Part shown: positions 23,759 through 31,678 of the stretch, in pieces
Position numbering within the stretch: position 1 is the first letter of the stretch
Layout: the number at the start of each line of letters is the position of its first letter
Program-made: the position numbers and the translations under genes
NCBI RefSeq assembly: GCF_048595755.1
Contig: NZ_CP184360.1
Location: 1,426,001-1,490,000, forward strand
Source of the DNA: Luteococcus sp048595755
GTDB lineage: Bacteria; Actinomycetota; Actinomycetes; Propionibacteriales; Propionibacteriaceae
Direction: 5' to 3'
DNA length: 64,000 bases
The notes under the pieces: generated by a model
The model's input: only the letters and a program-made list of their open reading frames with translations
Databases searched by the model: none
Told to the model about the DNA's origin: nothing

Positions 23759-25411
23759 TCACAACCCAAGCCGCCTGGCCACCTCGTCGCCTCCCATGGC
23801 ACGCAGCTGCTGCGGGTCGCCCACCACGACCAGGCGGTCGGTGGCGCGAGACAGCCCCACGTACAGCATCTCGCTGACGCGCTCCCGGTCGGCGACGGTG
23901 TTGACGCACAGCACCACCGCGCGTCGTTCCAAGCCCTTGAAGCCCAGGACGTGGGAGTAGAAGACGTCCTCCCCGGCCCAGAACTCCTCCCAGTAGCCGT
24001 CGTAGCCCAGCATCTCCTGGCGCTCCACCTGCACGGGGTGCCGGCGTCCCATGGTGAGCAGGGCGATGTCGCTCTCGTGCCAGCCCTCGTCGAAGAGGAG
24101 GTCCACCTGCTCGTCGGCGGCGTCGACGGCCTCCTCCGCGGTGCTGGGCACGAAGCTGACCTTCGGGCCGGAACCTCCTCGCAGCTCCATCGGGGGCGCC
24201 AGCGGGGCGAAGGTCTCGGCGATCTGGCGGGTGTTGCGCAGATTGTGGTCGAGCACCAACGGGACCAAGGGCACCGGTGGGCGCCCGAAGCGGGGGAAGA
24301 CGCGCTGACGCTCGTCGGCGTAGACGTAGAGGCCACCGTCCTGCTCGTCACGCAGCGCGGCCAGCACCGGGGCCCACCACTGGTCGGCGAAGTCCTGTGC
24401 CTCGTCCACGACGATCGCATCGAAACGCTCGTCGGCGGTCAGGTCGCCGGCCCGTCGCGCCATCTGGGCGGGCAGTTCGTGCTCCCAGAAGTGCGAGTCG
24501 TCGCGGCCGGCCATCTGCAGGCCCCACTGGCGTCCCAGCTCCTCGAAGGTGCCGACGAAGGCAGGCTGGCGGGCGCGCGAGCCACGGCACAGGTCACGCC
24601 GCAGCAGGCTGGCCAGGCCGTAGGAATAGCACAACACCGCCACCCGCTGGCGCTCGCCGGTCAGCTTGCCGCTGGCCAGGTCTTTCGCCTGCTGCAGGGC
24701 CAGCTGGGTCTTGCCGGACCCGGCGCCACCCCGGATCTCGACGCGCTTCAGCAGCCGGGTGGCATGCAGCAATTGCGCCTGTTCCAGGGTGAGGCGCCGC
24801 GCCTGGTCTTCACGGTCCTCGGCCAGGGCGCCCACGTCGAGCTGCGGCAGGCCCCGGCCGAGCAGGATCTCCTCCACCAGGTCGATGTCGTCGCGGCTGG
24901 GGACGACGGCATCGGTGCGGTGGCGCCAGGTGGTCTGCCAGACGCGCTCACCCAGCTCGTCGAGTTCCTTGGCGCCGCTCACCTGCCAGCGGGGGCAATC
25001 GGGGGTGGCGAAGTCGTCGTCGAGGGCGGTCCTGGCCAGCACCACGTGGTGGCTCCAGCGAAGGCGACGACGGCTGCCCCAGCGCGGATCGGATTCGACG
25101 TAGTGACGCAGGGCATAGCAGGCGTCGCGGGCCTGGCTGACGGGGTGGATCACCTGCTGGTCTCCGTCACGCTGGATCCGCCAGTTGCGCCCGTCGTGCC
25201 AGACGTGGCTGCCCTTCACCTCCACCACGACGATGCCCGACTGCGGCATCAGCACCAGCAGGTCTGCCTCATGGTCCTTGGACTGGTCGCTCACGCGCAG
25301 GTTGGCGATCACCAGGCAGTCGTCGTCAAGCTGGCGCACCAGGCGCTGGTGGACGTCGTGCTCGGAGCGGGTGGCGAAGCTGGGCGGCGTGGACGCAGTA
25401 CGGGCCGGCAT
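23759..25411 (-). CDS. NERD-domain superfamily I helicase-like ATPase
   Basis: A 550-residue protein. An N-terminal NERD nuclease-related domain (residues about 15-125) keeps the acidic and Lys residues in DHEADLLVLM and VVVEVKGSH. A UvrD/PcrA-like ATPase follows, with Walker A RGGAGSGKTQLALQQAK (about 227-243), Walker B IVVDEAQDFADQWW, later LDHNLRNTRQIAE and a C-terminal helicase motif VGLSRATDRLVVVGDP. The domain order suggests a DNA-processing or defence-related enzyme; a specific role is not known. It is monocistronic and divergent from the FAD oxidase gene. It lacks the 1B/2B insertions of full UvrD and is much shorter. Confidence 0.85.
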   Translation of the reverse strand: MPARTASTPPSFATRSEHDVHQRLVRQLDDDCLVIANLRVSDQSKDHEADLLVLMPQSGIVVVEVKGSHVWHDGRNWRIQRDGDQQVIHPVSQARDACYALRHYVESDPRWGSRRRLRWSHHVVLARTALDDDFATPDCPRWQVSGAKELDELGERVWQTTWRHRTDAVVPSRDDIDLVEEILLGRGLPQLDVGALAEDREDQARRLTLEQAQLLHATRLLKRVEIRGGAGSGKTQLALQQAKDLASGKLTGERQRVAVLCYSYGLASLLRRDLCRGSRARQPAFVGTFEELGRQWGLQMAGRDDSHFWEHELPAQMARRAGDLTADERFDAIVVDEAQDFADQWWAPVLAALRDEQDGGLYVYADERQRVFPRFGRPPVPLVPLVLDHNLRNTRQIAETFAPLAPPMELRGGSGPKVSFVPSTAEEAVDAADEQVDLLFDEGWHESDIALLTMGRRHPVQVERQEMLGYDGYWEEFWAGEDVFYSHVLGFKGLERRAVVLCVNTVADRERVSEMLYVGLSRATDRLVVVGDPQQLRAMGGDEVARRLGL

Positions 25412-25611
25412 GGTTCAAGCTCCTGGACTTGGGCGGCCCCGAACCGCGGACGAGTCTTCATCCTAACCGCGGGGTGGGGTCGTTGCTTGTCTTGTGTGCA
25501 AGGGATGCGGCAGATCATCAGCGGTGCCGCAGGGTTCGCGTGGCGAACGCCGACCGCGATTGTCGGTGGCCGGGTGTTGACTGGGGTCAGGTCACCAGTG
25601 GAAGGGGCGCC

Positions 25612-28584
25612 ATGCGCACGTTGTTCGAACACGATCCGGCCCTGCTGGGCGCTCCCTCGCCGCAGAGCCGTCCGGATCGGGTGGACCCGAGGCTGGCCAG
25701 TGGCAGCCAGCCATGGCTGCGCGAGGCCCTGGTGGACCTGCTCGGTGAGGAGCTGGTGCTGCACCGGGCCAGCGACCTGGTGCGCTACGCCTCTGACGCA
25801 AGCCCCTACCGTCACGTGCCCCAGGCGGTGGTGACCCCTCGCACCGCAGAACAGGTGGCGGCGGTGCTGCGGTTGTGCGCCCAACGTGGCATCACCGCGA
25901 CCTTGCGGGCCGGCGGTACCAGCCTCAGCGGCCAGTCACAGTGCGACGGGGTGCTCATCGACGTGCGTCAGCACTGGGGCGGAATGACGGTGGAGGACGG
26001 CGGTGAGCTGCTGCGTGCCCGCCCCGGCGTCGTGCTGCAGCATGCCAACAGTGTGCTGGCGCGCCACGGGCGTCGGCTGGGGCCAGACCCCGCCAGCGCC
26101 AGTGCCGCCTGCCTGGGCGGGGTGGTGGCCAACAATTCCGCCGGCATGCGGTGCCGGATGGAACGAAGCGCCTACGCCACCCTGAGGCACGTCACCTTCG
26201 TCACCCCCAACGGCACCTTGGTCAACACCGAGGATCCCGACGCCGAACAGATCTTTGCCCAGGGGGAGCCCGCTCTGGCCCGGGGGCTGATGGAGCTTCG
26301 CGAGGAGATCCTCGCCGACGAGGAGCTGACTGCGCTGCTGCGCCGCAAGTACTCCATCCGTAACACCACCGGTTACACCATGAAGGCCCTGCTGGACGGC
26401 ACCACACCGCTGGAGATCTTCAAGCGACTGCTGGTGGGATCGGAGGGGACCCTGGCCTTCATCGCCGAGGTGGTGATGGAGACCATCGAGGTGCCTGCCG
26501 CGGCCGGCATCTGCTGGGTGCACCTGCCGGACACCTCCACCGCCGTCGACTTCGTCGGCCAGGTGCGCGAGCTCGGGCCCGAGGCGGTGGAGATGATGAT
26601 GTCCACCAGCCTGGTGACCGCGGCCGGCCGGATGCCCGATGCGCCGAGGGCCTGGCTCGACCTCCCGGAGGGAGCGGTCTCGATCCTCGTGGAGTTCGGC
26701 GGGCAGAGCGAGGACGAATTGCACGCCCTGGCCGAGCAGACTCGACGCGTGGCCGAACCGCACGGGCCCTTGCTCCCGGTGGAGATCCGCCTGGACCCGG
26801 GCTTCCAACGGATGAGCTGGAAGGTGCGCAGTGGGCTGTCCAGTGACCTGGCCCTGAACAAGCCCGCTGGTGCGGTCAACGTGAACGAGGACGTCGCCTT
26901 CCCGGTCGAGGTGCTGGGCCAGGCGGTGCGAGACCTGGCGGGGCTGCTGCGCCACCACGGCTTCAACGACCAGGTGGTGGGCCACGCCGCCTACGGCAAC
27001 ATGCACTTCACCCTGGCCACCCACCTGGACACCGAGCAGGGCCGCGCCCGCTACGCCGCCTTCATGGAGGACTTCGTGCACCTGGTGGTGGACGTGCACC
27101 ACGGCTCGCTCAAGGCCGAGCACGGCACGGGTCTCAATATGGCGCCCTTCGTGGAGCGTGAGTGGGGCCCGCGCATCACCCAGATGATGTGGCGCATCCG
27201 CGAACTGGCCGACCCGAACGCGGTGCTGGGCAAGGACGTGCTGCTCAGCCACACCCCGGGCATCCACCTCAAGGACTTCAAGCTCGACCCGGTGGCCCAC
27301 CCGATGATCGACGGGTGCGTGGAGTGTGGCTTCTGTGAACCGGTCTGCCCCAGCCGCAATGTGACCACCACGCCCCGGCAACGGATCGTGCTGTGGCGTG
27401 AGATGGCGCGCCAGGAAGCCGGTTCACCACTGACCACGGCGCTGCAGCAGCAGTACCAGTACGACGCGGTGGAGACCTGCGCGGTGGACTCCTCCTGCGC
27501 GCACGCCTGCCCCTATGGCATCGACACCGGAGCTGTGATGAAGGAGTTGCGCGCCCGACAGACCACCCCGGCGGGGCGACGGTTGGCCAGCGTCGTGGGG
27601 CAGCACTGGCAGTGGGCGGAAGGCGCCGCGAGGGTGGCCGTCGGTGCCGCCGACGTCGTCCAGCAGCGGGCAGGAGCCCGAGGACTTGCCGCGCTGACCG
27701 GCTTGGCACGGCGCGTCATCAGTCCAGACCTGCTGCCGAGCGTCCCCGGCCCGATGCCTCGACCGGCGCGACGCCTGCCCAGAGCAGATGGGACGAGCCA
27801 ACCGGATGGGACGAGCCAGCCGGAGGGCGCCGCGTCGGGGCCCGGGCAGGCCACGGCCGTCTACTTCCCTGCCTGCGTGAACCGCATCTTCGGACGCGAC
27901 CCCGACACGGTGCAGGGCATGGGGCTGGCCGAGGCGCTGGTGCGGGTCTCGGCGCGGGCCGGGCGCCCGTTGTGGATCCCCGAGGACGTGCCCGGCCAGT
28001 GCTGCGGCACCCCATGGGCCAGCAAGGGATACGTGGCCGGACGCGACGAGCGTCAGGAAGCACTGGCCCGTGCCCTGCTCGAGTGGTCGGAGCAGGGGCG
28101 GCTGCCCGTGGTGGTGGATGCCACCTCGTGCAGCCACGCCATCATCCAGGAGATCCCCAAGCATCTGGGTGGGGACTTGGCCGAACGCTGGTCGCGCTTG
28201 CGGGTCCTGGACGCGACGCAGTGGGCCAATGAGCTGCTGGGCAGCCTGGAGGTGGGCACGCGGCTGCCTCGGATCACCCTGCACGCCGGGTGCTCGGCCA
28301 CCCACCTGGGAATCACCGACGCCATGGAGTCGCTGTGCGGGGCGCTGGCCGAGACCGTGCACGTGCCCTACAGCTCGGCCTGTTGTGGTGCCGCCGGAGA
28401 CCGTGGGCTGCTGCATCCGGAGCTGGTGGAGTCGGCGACGCGGCAGGAACGCGACGACCTGGGCGATTCCCAGGTCTTCGTCGCGGCCAATCGCACCTGT
28501 GAGATGGCACTGCGCCAGGCCACCGGAAAACCCTTCGAGTCGGTGATCTTCACCTTGGAGCGCCTCACCCGCCCCGGCGACTGA
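25612..28584 (+). CDS. FAD-linked 2-hydroxyacid (D-lactate-type) dehydrogenase with Fe-S/CCG domains
   Basis: A 990-residue fused respiratory oxidoreductase. The N-terminal PCMH-type FAD domain (about 55-260) has TLRAGGTSLSGQSQCDG and GGVVANNSAGMRC; an FAD-oxidase C domain follows to about 560. Two Fe-S cluster motifs come next, VECGFCEPVCPSRN and DSSCAHACPYG, then two CCG modules (PGQCCGTPWASKGY and SACCGAAGDRG). It resembles Dld-II-type D-lactate dehydrogenases, which feed electrons to quinone; 2-hydroxyglutarate is an alternative substrate. The linker (TSQPDGTSQPEG) holds a short internal duplication. The ATG at 25612 has GGAAGGGG upstream; the open frame before it lacks family similarity. 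Confidence 0.88.
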   Translation: MRTLFEHDPALLGAPSPQSRPDRVDPRLASGSQPWLREALVDLLGEELVLHRASDLVRYASDASPYRHVPQAVVTPRTAEQVAAVLRLCAQRGITATLRAGGTSLSGQSQCDGVLIDVRQHWGGMTVEDGGELLRARPGVVLQHANSVLARHGRRLGPDPASASAACLGGVVANNSAGMRCRMERSAYATLRHVTFVTPNGTLVNTEDPDAEQIFAQGEPALARGLMELREEILADEELTALLRRKYSIRNTTGYTMKALLDGTTPLEIFKRLLVGSEGTLAFIAEVVMETIEVPAAAGICWVHLPDTSTAVDFVGQVRELGPEAVEMMMSTSLVTAAGRMPDAPRAWLDLPEGAVSILVEFGGQSEDELHALAEQTRRVAEPHGPLLPVEIRLDPGFQRMSWKVRSGLSSDLALNKPAGAVNVNEDVAFPVEVLGQAVRDLAGLLRHHGFNDQVVGHAAYGNMHFTLATHLDTEQGRARYAAFMEDFVHLVVDVHHGSLKAEHGTGLNMAPFVEREWGPRITQMMWRIRELADPNAVLGKDVLLSHTPGIHLKDFKLDPVAHPMIDGCVECGFCEPVCPSRNVTTTPRQRIVLWREMARQEAGSPLTTALQQQYQYDAVETCAVDSSCAHACPYGIDTGAVMKELRARQTTPAGRRLASVVGQHWQWAEGAARVAVGAADVVQQRAGARGLAALTGLARRVISPDLLPSVPGPMPRPARRLPRADGTSQPDGTSQPEGAASGPGQATAVYFPACVNRIFGRDPDTVQGMGLAEALVRVSARAGRPLWIPEDVPGQCCGTPWASKGYVAGRDERQEALARALLEWSEQGRLPVVVDATSCSHAIIQEIPKHLGGDLAERWSRLRVLDATQWANELLGSLEVGTRLPRITLHAGCSATHLGITDAMESLCGALAETVHVPYSSACCGAAGDRGLLHPELVESATRQERDDLGDSQVFVAANRTCEMALRQATGKPFESVIFTLERLTRPGD

Positions 28585-28791
28585 GCGAGGACGCCCGTGG
28601 GGGGGCCGATCTGGTCACTCGTTCAGGCTTCTGACGTGGCTGCGGAGGGCCATTCTGCTGTGGGCGTAGTGGGTCAAAACCATGTTCGGCCAGACCACCC
28701 CAAGGGGTACCCTCACTCGGAGCATCGCCGGACAGAACCGGCCATTCCCCACAGGCGCCGACGCCGAGCACACTTCATCAGGAGGACATTC

Positions 28792-30075
28792 GTGGCCATC
28801 AACATCAACCTCGGCCCACGGCAGGATGTTGAACCCCTCACCCAGCCGATCCCGCGTACCTTCGTCGGGTTCGACCCCAAGATGAGTGATGAACAGCTGT
28901 GGAATGCCAACCGTGGCGCGTGGGAGCTGCCCGAGGAGGCCTTCCAGAAGCAGTTCGCCACCTTCAGCCATGACGGCACGATTCGCCTGGTGGCCGAGCT
29001 GGAGGGCATCGAGAACGTGGAGCAGGACGGCAAGAGCGTCCATGCCCTCATGGGTCGTCTGCTGCACCGCGGTGATCCGGTTCGGGATGCCCTGGTGGGC
29101 AAGGCCGTCGAGGACACCGAGTCGGAGATCGGCTTCATCGACACCACCGAACTGGACGAGATGAAGGCCGCCGAGCGTTATGCCCCCAGTGAGCGGAGCC
29201 GTCGTACCTTCCTGGTGCGGATGAATGCCGACCAGTGGTTCTGGAGCCCGGAGGACGAGGCCGAGATCATCACCCGCACCGGGGCGGGAGCGCCGGTGCG
29301 CGAGACCTGGCCCTCGGGTGGCCGCCAGCAGGGAATCGAGCCGGGCGACCGGATCTTCCTGGTGCGGGCCAAGGGCAGCAACTTCAGCGTGCGCGGCAGC
29401 GGTGTGGTCTCCAGCCGCGTCTACACCGGTGAGCACTGGGACGATCCGGCGCGCACCGCCAACTACATCGACATCGACTGGGACACCGTGCTCCCCGTCG
29501 AGGAGGGCATCTGCCGCGAGGACCTGCTCAAGAAGGTGCCCGGCTACGCGTGGAATCCCCAGAAGGGCGGCGTCGAGCTGCACGAGCCGATGGCCAGCCA
29601 GATGGAGGAGCTCTGGCAGGAGCACGTGGGCGTCGAGAACCCGGTGCCCGTGGTGCGCCCCACCGGTTGGGACTTCGACGATTCACGTCGTCGGGTGCTC
29701 AACGTCGCGGCCCGCGAGCGCGTCCTGCAGACCTTCGAGGCCGACGGCTGGGAGGTGGCCGAGACCAATGAGGAGCGCCCCTTCTGCGCCGTGGCCTACC
29801 GCGGTGAGGAGCTGTGCTACCTGTTCGCCAAGGGCGCCGAGACGGTGGGACGCCCGGTGCTGCTGACCGCCGACGAGGTGGAGCACATCAAGGCCCATCC
29901 CGAGGACTGCGCCCTGGGCCTGCTCACCGACGTCGAGTTCGAGCAGGGGAGCGTCGCCGACGAGAACTCGGGCATCTTCACCGTCTCGAAGCTGACCGTC
30001 GACGAGGACAGCTTCACCCCGGTGCTGTACAGCTACGAGCTGCCCACCTCCGAGCTGCCCACCTCCGAGGAGTGA
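28792..30075 (+). CDS. EVE-like and DUF3883 domain protein
   Basis: A 427-residue protein. A central segment (residues about 135-235) with IEPGDRIFLVRAKGSNF and GVVSSRVYTGEHWDD resembles EVE/PUA-like domains. The C-terminal RRVLNVAARERVLQTFEADG, PVLLTADEVEHIKAHPEDCA and YSYELP match the DUF3883 pattern of PD-(D/E)XK-like proteins linked to restriction systems. The usual E-x-K is not evident: the matching strand reads LCYLFAKG. The GTG start has an AGGAGG site at ideal distance. The gene ends in a 15-bp tandem duplication encoding ELPTS twice. No methylase or restriction partner lies nearby. Domain calls are by eye and therefore moderate. Confidence 0.6.
   Translation: MAININLGPRQDVEPLTQPIPRTFVGFDPKMSDEQLWNANRGAWELPEEAFQKQFATFSHDGTIRLVAELEGIENVEQDGKSVHALMGRLLHRGDPVRDALVGKAVEDTESEIGFIDTTELDEMKAAERYAPSERSRRTFLVRMNADQWFWSPEDEAEIITRTGAGAPVRETWPSGGRQQGIEPGDRIFLVRAKGSNFSVRGSGVVSSRVYTGEHWDDPARTANYIDIDWDTVLPVEEGICREDLLKKVPGYAWNPQKGGVELHEPMASQMEELWQEHVGVENPVPVVRPTGWDFDDSRRRVLNVAARERVLQTFEADGWEVAETNEERPFCAVAYRGEELCYLFAKGAETVGRPVLLTADEVEHIKAHPEDCALGLLTDVEFEQGSVADENSGIFTVSKLTVDEDSFTPVLYSYELPTSELPTSEE
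30037..30066 (+). repeat. 15-bp tandem duplication at the end of the DUF3883 gene
   Basis: GAGCTGCCCACCTCC occurs twice head to tail (30037-30051 and 30052-30066). It adds five residues (ELPTS) to the C-terminus without changing frame. Confidence 0.8.
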
Positions 30076-30143
30076 CCAGTGCGGCGGACTGATCAGCTCC
30101 AGGGCTGACCCGCCGCAGCTGGTTCAAGCACGAGGTTCATGCA

Positions 30144-30180
30144 CGAGGGTTCCGTCTCCGATCTGGGGACGGAACCCTCG
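30144..30180. terminator. Bidirectional terminator hairpin
   Basis: A perfect 13-bp stem (CGAGGGTTCCGTC at 30144-30156, GACGGAACCCTCG at 30168-30180) with an 11-base loop lies between the convergent DUF3883 gene and the leftward aldehyde dehydrogenase gene. No long T-tract follows on either side. Confidence 0.65.
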
Positions 30181-30214
30181 TCGTCGTTGGGCCCCTGTGC
30201 CGGCCAGGGGCAGG

Positions 30215-31678
30215 TCAGGCCCCGGCGAAGGGATCCGGCAGGGCCAGGTAGATGGTCTCGAGGTATTCGTCGATGCCCTCACGACCTCCCTCGCGCCCCA
30301 GCCCCGAGTGCTTCACACCGCCGAAGGGAGCTGCCGCGCTGCTCAGGACGCCCTGGTTGACGCCGATCATCCCCACCTGCAACTGCTCCGCTATCCGCAG
30401 CACCCGGGCCGTGTCGCGGGTGAAGACGTAGCCGGCCAAGCCCATCTGGGAGTCATTGGCCACCTCGAGGGCCTCCTGTTCGCTGCCGAAGGTGGTGATG
30501 ACCGCAACCGGGCCAAAGATCTCCTCCTGCAGGATCGCGGCCTCGCGGGGAACGTCGGTGAGCACGGTGGGGCGGTAGAAGTGCCCCTGCCCCGGCACCC
30601 GTTCACCGCCGGTGAGCACTCGGGCGCCCTCGTCGACGGCCCCCTTCACCAGCGCATCGATGCCCTCGACCGCGTCCTCGGAGATCATCGGGCCGATGTC
30701 GGTGCCCGGCTCCAGGCCGTCGCCCACGCTCAGCGACGCGAATGTCTCGGCCAGCCGCCGGGCGAAGTCGTCGGCCACCGATTCGTGCACCAGCATCCGG
30801 TTGGCGGCGGTGCAGGCCTCGCCCATGTTGCGCAGCTTGGCCTGCCGCGCACCCTTCACGGCCACGTCGAGGTCTGCGTCCTCGAAGACCAGCAGGGGTG
30901 CATTGCCACCCAGTTCCATGGAGGTGCGCAGCACCTGGTCGGCCGCCTGCTTCAACAGCGTCTGGCCCACCGGGGTGGAGCCGGTGAAGGAGAGCTTCCG
31001 CAGGCGCGGATCGCCGATCAGCTCGTCGGTCACGTCGTGCTTGCTGCTGGTGACCACGTTCACCACTCCCGCCGGCAGGCCACAGTCGGCCAGCACCTTG
31101 GCGAACAACAGGGAGGTGAGCGGGGTCTGCGTGGCGGGCCGCAGCACCACGGTGCAGCCAGCTGCCAGGGCCGGGGCGATCTTGCGGGTGGCCATCGCCA
31201 GCGGGAAGTTCCACGGCGTGATGAACAGGCACGGCCCCACTGGGCGTCGAGTCACCAGCTGGCGCATCCCACCCTCGGGGGAGGGGTTGTAACGGCCCGA
31301 GATGCGGGAGGCCTCCTCGCTGAACCAGCGCAGGTACTCGGCGCCGTAGGCCACCTCGCCGCGGGCCTCGGCCAGCGGCTTGCCCATCTCCATCGTCATC
31401 AGCCGGGCGAAGTCGTCGGTGCGCTCGGTCACTGCCTCGAAGGCGCGCCGCAACAGTTCGGCGCGTTCCCGGGCCGGGGTGCGGGCCCAGCCGTCCTGTG
31501 CCTGGACCGCCGCGTCGAGGGCGGCCCGGCCCTGGCTCACGTCGCAGTCGGCGATGCTGGCGAGCACCTGCCCGGTGGCCGGGTTGGTCACCTCGATGCT
31601 GCCCCGTCGACCGTCGACCCATTGACCGCCGACGAGGCACTGGCCCGGCAGGTCCTGGGGGAGTGTGTGGTTGCTCAT
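30215..31678 (-). CDS. gabD: Succinate-semialdehyde dehydrogenase (GabD-like)
   Basis: A 487-residue aldehyde dehydrogenase oxidising succinate semialdehyde to succinate with NAD(P). Typical GabD blocks are TMEMGKPLAEARGEVAYGAEY, FITPWNFPLAMATRKIAPAL, the catalytic Glu in SMELGGNAP and the catalytic Cys in GEACTAANR. Its ATG overlaps the stop of the histidine kinase gene upstream (ATGA), so it is translated in coupling with that kinase. This is an unusual partnership and no response regulator intervenes. A different aldehyde substrate is possible. Confidence 0.88.
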   Translation of the reverse strand: MSNHTLPQDLPGQCLVGGQWVDGRRGSIEVTNPATGQVLASIADCDVSQGRAALDAAVQAQDGWARTPARERAELLRRAFEAVTERTDDFARLMTMEMGKPLAEARGEVAYGAEYLRWFSEEASRISGRYNPSPEGGMRQLVTRRPVGPCLFITPWNFPLAMATRKIAPALAAGCTVVLRPATQTPLTSLLFAKVLADCGLPAGVVNVVTSSKHDVTDELIGDPRLRKLSFTGSTPVGQTLLKQAADQVLRTSMELGGNAPLLVFEDADLDVAVKGARQAKLRNMGEACTAANRMLVHESVADDFARRLAETFASLSVGDGLEPGTDIGPMISEDAVEGIDALVKGAVDEGARVLTGGERVPGQGHFYRPTVLTDVPREAAILQEEIFGPVAVITTFGSEQEALEVANDSQMGLAGYVFTRDTARVLRIAEQLQVGMIGVNQGVLSSAAAPFGGVKHSGLGREGGREGIDEYLETIYLALPDPFAGA

